DNA of 42,056 bases from assembly GCA_023954745.1 (NCBI GenBank), contig JAGSHC010000023.1, forward strand, positions 1 through 42,056, given 5' to 3'. Both the position numbers and the translations under genes were made by a program. Positions 39,392 through 42,056 of this stretch are shown here, piece by piece (within the stretch, counting starts at the first letter, position 1; every line of letters begins with the position of its first letter). The notes under the pieces are model-generated. The model had not been told where the DNA came from. It did not search any database and was given only the letters and a program-made list of their open reading frames with translations. This stretch comes from Deltaproteobacteria bacterium. GTDB taxonomy: Bacteria > Myxococcota_A > UBA796 > UBA9615.

Positions 39392-40282
39392 ATGCCTTCG
39401 CTTCACCTGCTGCCCTCTCGCGCGTCGACTCTCCTGGCCCTCGCGGTTCTCGCCGGCTGCCCCTCGGCGGAGCCCGGCCCGTCGAACCCCGGAGACATCC
39501 CAACGGAGCTCGGCGGTGATCGGCCCGCGGCCTTCCAGGTCCCCGCGGACTACGACGGCCTCTCTCCCCTGCCCCTGCTGATGTTGCTCGGTGGCTACGA
39601 CTACTTGTCCGCCGACCTCGACGAGTGGCTCGGGGTGAGCGAGCACCCCGACGACCTCAACGTCGCCTTGCTCATGCCCGATGGGCTCATCGACTCGGGC
39701 GGCTCTCCGTTCTGGAACGCCACCGACACCTGCTGCGACTACGACGGCACGGGGGTCGATGACGTGGCGTATCTCGAAGGGCTCATCACGGAGGCGGGGG
39801 ACACCATCCCCCTCGACGCCAGCCGTGTCGTGCTCGTGGGACACAGCAACGGCGGCTTCATGGCCTACCGGATGGCGTGCGAGGCGGACACGCCAGTGAC
39901 CGCGCTCGTCTCCATCGCGGGGTCTGGGTGGCTCGACCCAGACGACTGCGACGCCACCGAGCCCGTCTCCGTGCTCCAGGTGCACGGGGAAGACGACGAG
40001 ATCATGCCTTTCGCCGGGGACACCGACGCTCCGGGAGCCCTGGAGATGCTCGAGCGCTGGGCAGGACGAAACGACTGCACGACGAACTTGGAATCGCAGG
40101 GCGACGGGCGCGAGTACGCCGACGACGGCATCGACGACGAGACGGCGGTGTCCAGGTACTCGGGGTGCGGGGGGCAGGACGCAGAGCTGTGGCTGATGGA
40201 AGGCAACGACCACTACCCGGAGTTCCGGCCGCTGTTCACCACGGCTGCACTGGACTGGGGTCTCGCCCGACCGCGGGAGTAG
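39392..40282 (+). CDS. Secreted alpha/beta-hydrolase lipoprotein, PHB-depolymerase/feruloyl-esterase-like
   Basis: A 296-residue lipoprotein (SRASTLLALAVLAGC). The fold is the alpha/beta hydrolase used by polyhydroxybutyrate depolymerase and acetylxylan/feruloyl esterases (LpqC-type). PLLMLLGGYDYLSADLDEWL forms the oxyanion side, VLVGHSNGGFMAYRMA holds the nucleophile Ser in G-H-S-N-G, VLQVHGEDDEIMPF supplies the Asp, and EGNDHYPEF the His. TDTCCDYDGTGVDDVAYL is characteristic of this group. It hydrolyses an ester outside the cytoplasm; the substrate is unknown. ATG at 39392; a TATCTT hexamer at 39378-39383 gives at most a few nt of leader. Divergent from coq4, 99 nt apart. Confidence 0.85.
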   Translation: MPSLHLLPSRASTLLALAVLAGCPSAEPGPSNPGDIPTELGGDRPAAFQVPADYDGLSPLPLLMLLGGYDYLSADLDEWLGVSEHPDDLNVALLMPDGLIDSGGSPFWNATDTCCDYDGTGVDDVAYLEGLITEAGDTIPLDASRVVLVGHSNGGFMAYRMACEADTPVTALVSIAGSGWLDPDDCDATEPVSVLQVHGEDDEIMPFAGDTDAPGALEMLERWAGRNDCTTNLESQGDGREYADDGIDDETAVSRYSGCGGQDAELWLMEGNDHYPEFRPLFTTAALDWGLARPRE

Positions 40283-40296
40283 ACACGAAGGACGCC

Positions 40297-40313
40297 ATGG
40301 AGCCGGACTCCAT
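40297..40313. terminator. Hairpin downstream of the esterase gene
   Basis: ATGGAG-CCGGA-CTCCAT is a perfect 6-bp stem starting 15 nt after the esterase stop, without a T-run. Apart from this and the helicase promoter, I see nothing coding in the 284-nt gap 40283-40566. Confidence 0.3.
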
Positions 40314-40516
40314 CGCTGCTCCCGTGCTCATCGCCCAGGGGTGAGACCTCCGTGCTGGAGCTGGGCAGGGGGAGCACACCTCATGGCAGGCCCGCCGTCG
40401 ACAGGACGAGGAGTGGGAGAGCGCCTATCTGAAGGAGAGACCCCCGATGCCCGCCTGGGAGTCGTCGTTGCGGGTCGCGGCGCAGTGACGGGAGACCCCG
40501 CAAAGCCCGACATTCC

Positions 40517-40545
40517 TTGCGTCCTCCGGTCCTGGCAGCTATCAC
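40517..40545 (+). promoter_or_regulatory. Promoter of the DEAD-box helicase gene
   Basis: TTGCGT (40517-40522), 17-nt spacer, TATCAC (40540-40545). Transcription should start near 40552, leaving a leader of about 15 nt that just includes the CGGAG ribosome-binding site before the TTG start. Confidence 0.5.
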
Positions 40546-40566
40546 GCCGCACCGATCGGAGCCCCC

Positions 40567-42056
40567 TTGACTGACGAAACGAACACCGAGACTCCTGAAG
40601 AGGCCGCGCCGGCCTCCCAGGAGAACGCCCCTGACGAAACCCTCGCCTGGGACGACATCGCCCTCTCTCCCGCGCTGCGCGCTGGAGTGGACGGACGCGG
40701 CTACGCCAACCCCACCGCGGTGCAGGCCAAGGCCATTCCGATCGCGCTCGAGGGCCACGATCTGCTCGTCCGCAGCAAGACGGGCTCGGGCAAGACGGCC
40801 GCCTTCATGATCCCGACCCTCGACCGCATCCCCGCCGGCTACGGCAAAGCTGGCTGCGTCGTGATGTGCCCCACCCGCGAGCTCGCCATCCAGGTGGCTG
40901 AGGAAGCGGCGGAGCTCTGCAAGGAGAAGGAGCTACGCATCGTGCGCGTGTACGGCGGTGTGCCCATCGGGCCGCAGGCTGACGCGCTCAACGCGGGCGC
41001 AGAGGTGGTCATCGGGACGCCGGGCCGCATCCGCGACCAGATTCGCCGGGGGAACCTCGACCTGAGCAACGCCCTGGTGGGTTGCCTCGACGAGGCCGAC
41101 GAGATGCTGTCCATGGGCTTCTTCGAGGAGGTCACCTCCATCCTCGACGAGCTGCCCAAGGACGTGCAGATCCTACTGTTCTCCGCGACGGTGGAGGCCG
41201 AGCTGAAGAAGCTCATCGGCCGCTACCTCAAGGACCCGAAGGAGATCTACATCTCCGTCGACAACGAGCAGGCCAACAAGAACATCCACCACGTGCTCTA
41301 CGAGACCACGTTGGAGTACCCGAAGCCGCGCCAGCTCCTCTACGTGATGGAGAAGGAGTCTCCCGGCAGCTGCATCGTGTTCTGCAACACGCGCTCGGAC
41401 ACGGAGACCGTGGCTCGCTTCCTGAACCGCCAGGGCCTGGGTGCGGAGCCCATCAGCTCCGACCTCACGCAGAAGGCGCGCGAGCGAGTCATGAAGCGCA
41501 TCAAGGCCGGCGAGATCGAGGTCATGGTCGCGACGGACATCGCGGCGCGCGGCATCGACATCAGCGACCTGACCCACGTCTTCAACTACTCCCTCCCCGA
41601 GGACCCAGCGGTCTACGTGCACCGCACGGGCCGCACCGGCCGCATCGGCAAGAAGGGCACGGCCGTGTCCTTCATGGGCGGCAAGGAGATCCAGTGCCGC
41701 AAGGTCCTGGAGGGCAAGTACGAGATCGACTTCGAGGAGCGGGAGCTCCCGACGCGCGAAGAGGGCGAGCGCATGTGGACCAACCGTGGTCTGCGTGAGA
41801 TGAAGGAGACGATGCAGGCGGGGATGCCCTTCGAGGGGTTCCTCTCCATGGCTCGTCACCTCCGCGAGCAGGGACCTGGCGCCGACGCGTACGTGGCTCT
41901 CGCTCTCCGCGGCTTCTTCCGCTTTGCGCGCATGGAAAAGGCGCGCAAGGAGATGGAAGCCGAGTTCGGTGAGGACGCGGCCTTCGAGATGCGCGAGCGC
42001 CAGAGCCGAGGCGGCCCTCGCGGCGGCGGCGGACGGCGTGACGGTGGAGGCCGAGG
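40567..42056 (+). CDS. DEAD-box ATP-dependent RNA helicase, 3' end cut by window
   Basis: At least 496 residues. The TTG start at 40567 is set by CGGAG 5 nt upstream and gives an acidic leader (TDETNTETPEEAAP). Motifs in order: Q-motif (YANPTAVQAKAIPIA), I SKTGSGKT, Ia PTRELAIQ, GTPGR, II DEAD (LDEADEMLSMGF), III SAT, IV VFCNTR, V ATDIAARGID, VI HRTGRTGR. All are intact, so it is an active ATP-dependent RNA unwinder. Beyond the core comes a helical region (about 400-470) and a Gly/Arg-rich tail (RGGPRGGGGRRDGGG) that binds RNA nonspecifically; the frame is open at the window end. Likely role: ribosome assembly or mRNA turnover (CsdA/RhlE-like). No stop seen. Confidence 0.95.
   Translation, partial: MTDETNTETPEEAAPASQENAPDETLAWDDIALSPALRAGVDGRGYANPTAVQAKAIPIALEGHDLLVRSKTGSGKTAAFMIPTLDRIPAGYGKAGCVVMCPTRELAIQVAEEAAELCKEKELRIVRVYGGVPIGPQADALNAGAEVVIGTPGRIRDQIRRGNLDLSNALVGCLDEADEMLSMGFFEEVTSILDELPKDVQILLFSATVEAELKKLIGRYLKDPKEIYISVDNEQANKNIHHVLYETTLEYPKPRQLLYVMEKESPGSCIVFCNTRSDTETVARFLNRQGLGAEPISSDLTQKARERVMKRIKAGEIEVMVATDIAARGIDISDLTHVFNYSLPEDPAVYVHRTGRTGRIGKKGTAVSFMGGKEIQCRKVLEGKYEIDFEERELPTREEGERMWTNRGLREMKETMQAGMPFEGFLSMARHLREQGPGADAYVALALRGFFRFARMEKARKEMEAEFGEDAAFEMRERQSRGGPRGGGGRRDGGGR

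Noticed and set aside
40341-40574. 77-codon frame before the helicase
   Set aside because: No ribosome-binding site, low-complexity Gly/Arg/Pro product, and it overlaps the helicase promoter and start.

Overview
This 42 kb window is GC-rich bacterial chromosome from a Gram-negative organism. It carries many lipobox-bearing secreted proteins, an RseP protease, a paired M16 peptidase operon, eukaryote-like Ser/Thr kinase and FHA proteins, an HD-GYP protein, a copper monooxygenase with a haem-c site, and both UbiB and Coq4 homologues. This mix suits a deltaproteobacterial/Myxococcota-type genome. That placement is inferred from gene style, not from a marker phylogeny. I see no transposase, integrase, tRNA, rRNA or CRISPR array, so the window looks like stable chromosome, not an island. 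Gene density is very high and no gap exceeds about 300 bp.

Layout. 1-6.1 kb: an edge-truncated GNAT acetyltransferase, purF, a DUF2064-type transferase, an orphan lipoprotein, a Pro-rich protein and a GT87-like membrane protein. 6.1-12.7 kb: a long minus-strand run starting at a strong promoter, rplU-rpmA-obg-lipoprotein-rsfS-rlmH-comF-hsp70-J protein-GT87. It mixes ribosome biogenesis (L21, L27, Obg, RsfS, RlmH) with a lidless Hsp70 and a J protein. The rsfS reading frame has no ATG/GTG/TTG at the place where the conserved N-terminus and the Shine-Dalgarno point, only ATA.

12.8-20.5 kb: a copper type II monooxygenase, a large phospholipase D-type protein, then rseP (four PDZ domains) coupled to a Ycf46-like AAA ATPase. 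20.5-25.5 kb: a signalling operon of a Ser/Thr kinase with a propeller sensor, an FHA-winged-helix protein and a membrane-anchored SGNH hydrolase. 25.6-29 kb: UbiB, converging on a cyclic-nucleotide-binding-type protein preceded by an out-of-frame kinase N-lobe.

29-35.3 kb: a three-gene operon of an active M16 protease, a catalytically dead M16 lipoprotein and an 1139-residue secreted protein with two long charged helical segments. I recognise no family for the last, and this operon is my best candidate for an undescribed system. 35.5-42 kb: an FHA-GAF-HD-GYP protein, a dihaem cytochrome lipoprotein, Coq4, an esterase lipoprotein and a DEAD-box helicase cut by the window end.

A recurring regulatory theme is a -10 hexamer (TACCCT, TACGCT or TATAAG) placed exactly 6 nt before the start codon at rseP, ubiB, coq4 and purF, which predicts leaderless mRNAs. 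Elsewhere genes are coupled by ATGA/GTGA overlaps or preceded by GGAG-type ribosome-binding sites. All calls rest on reading the sequence. No homology search was run.
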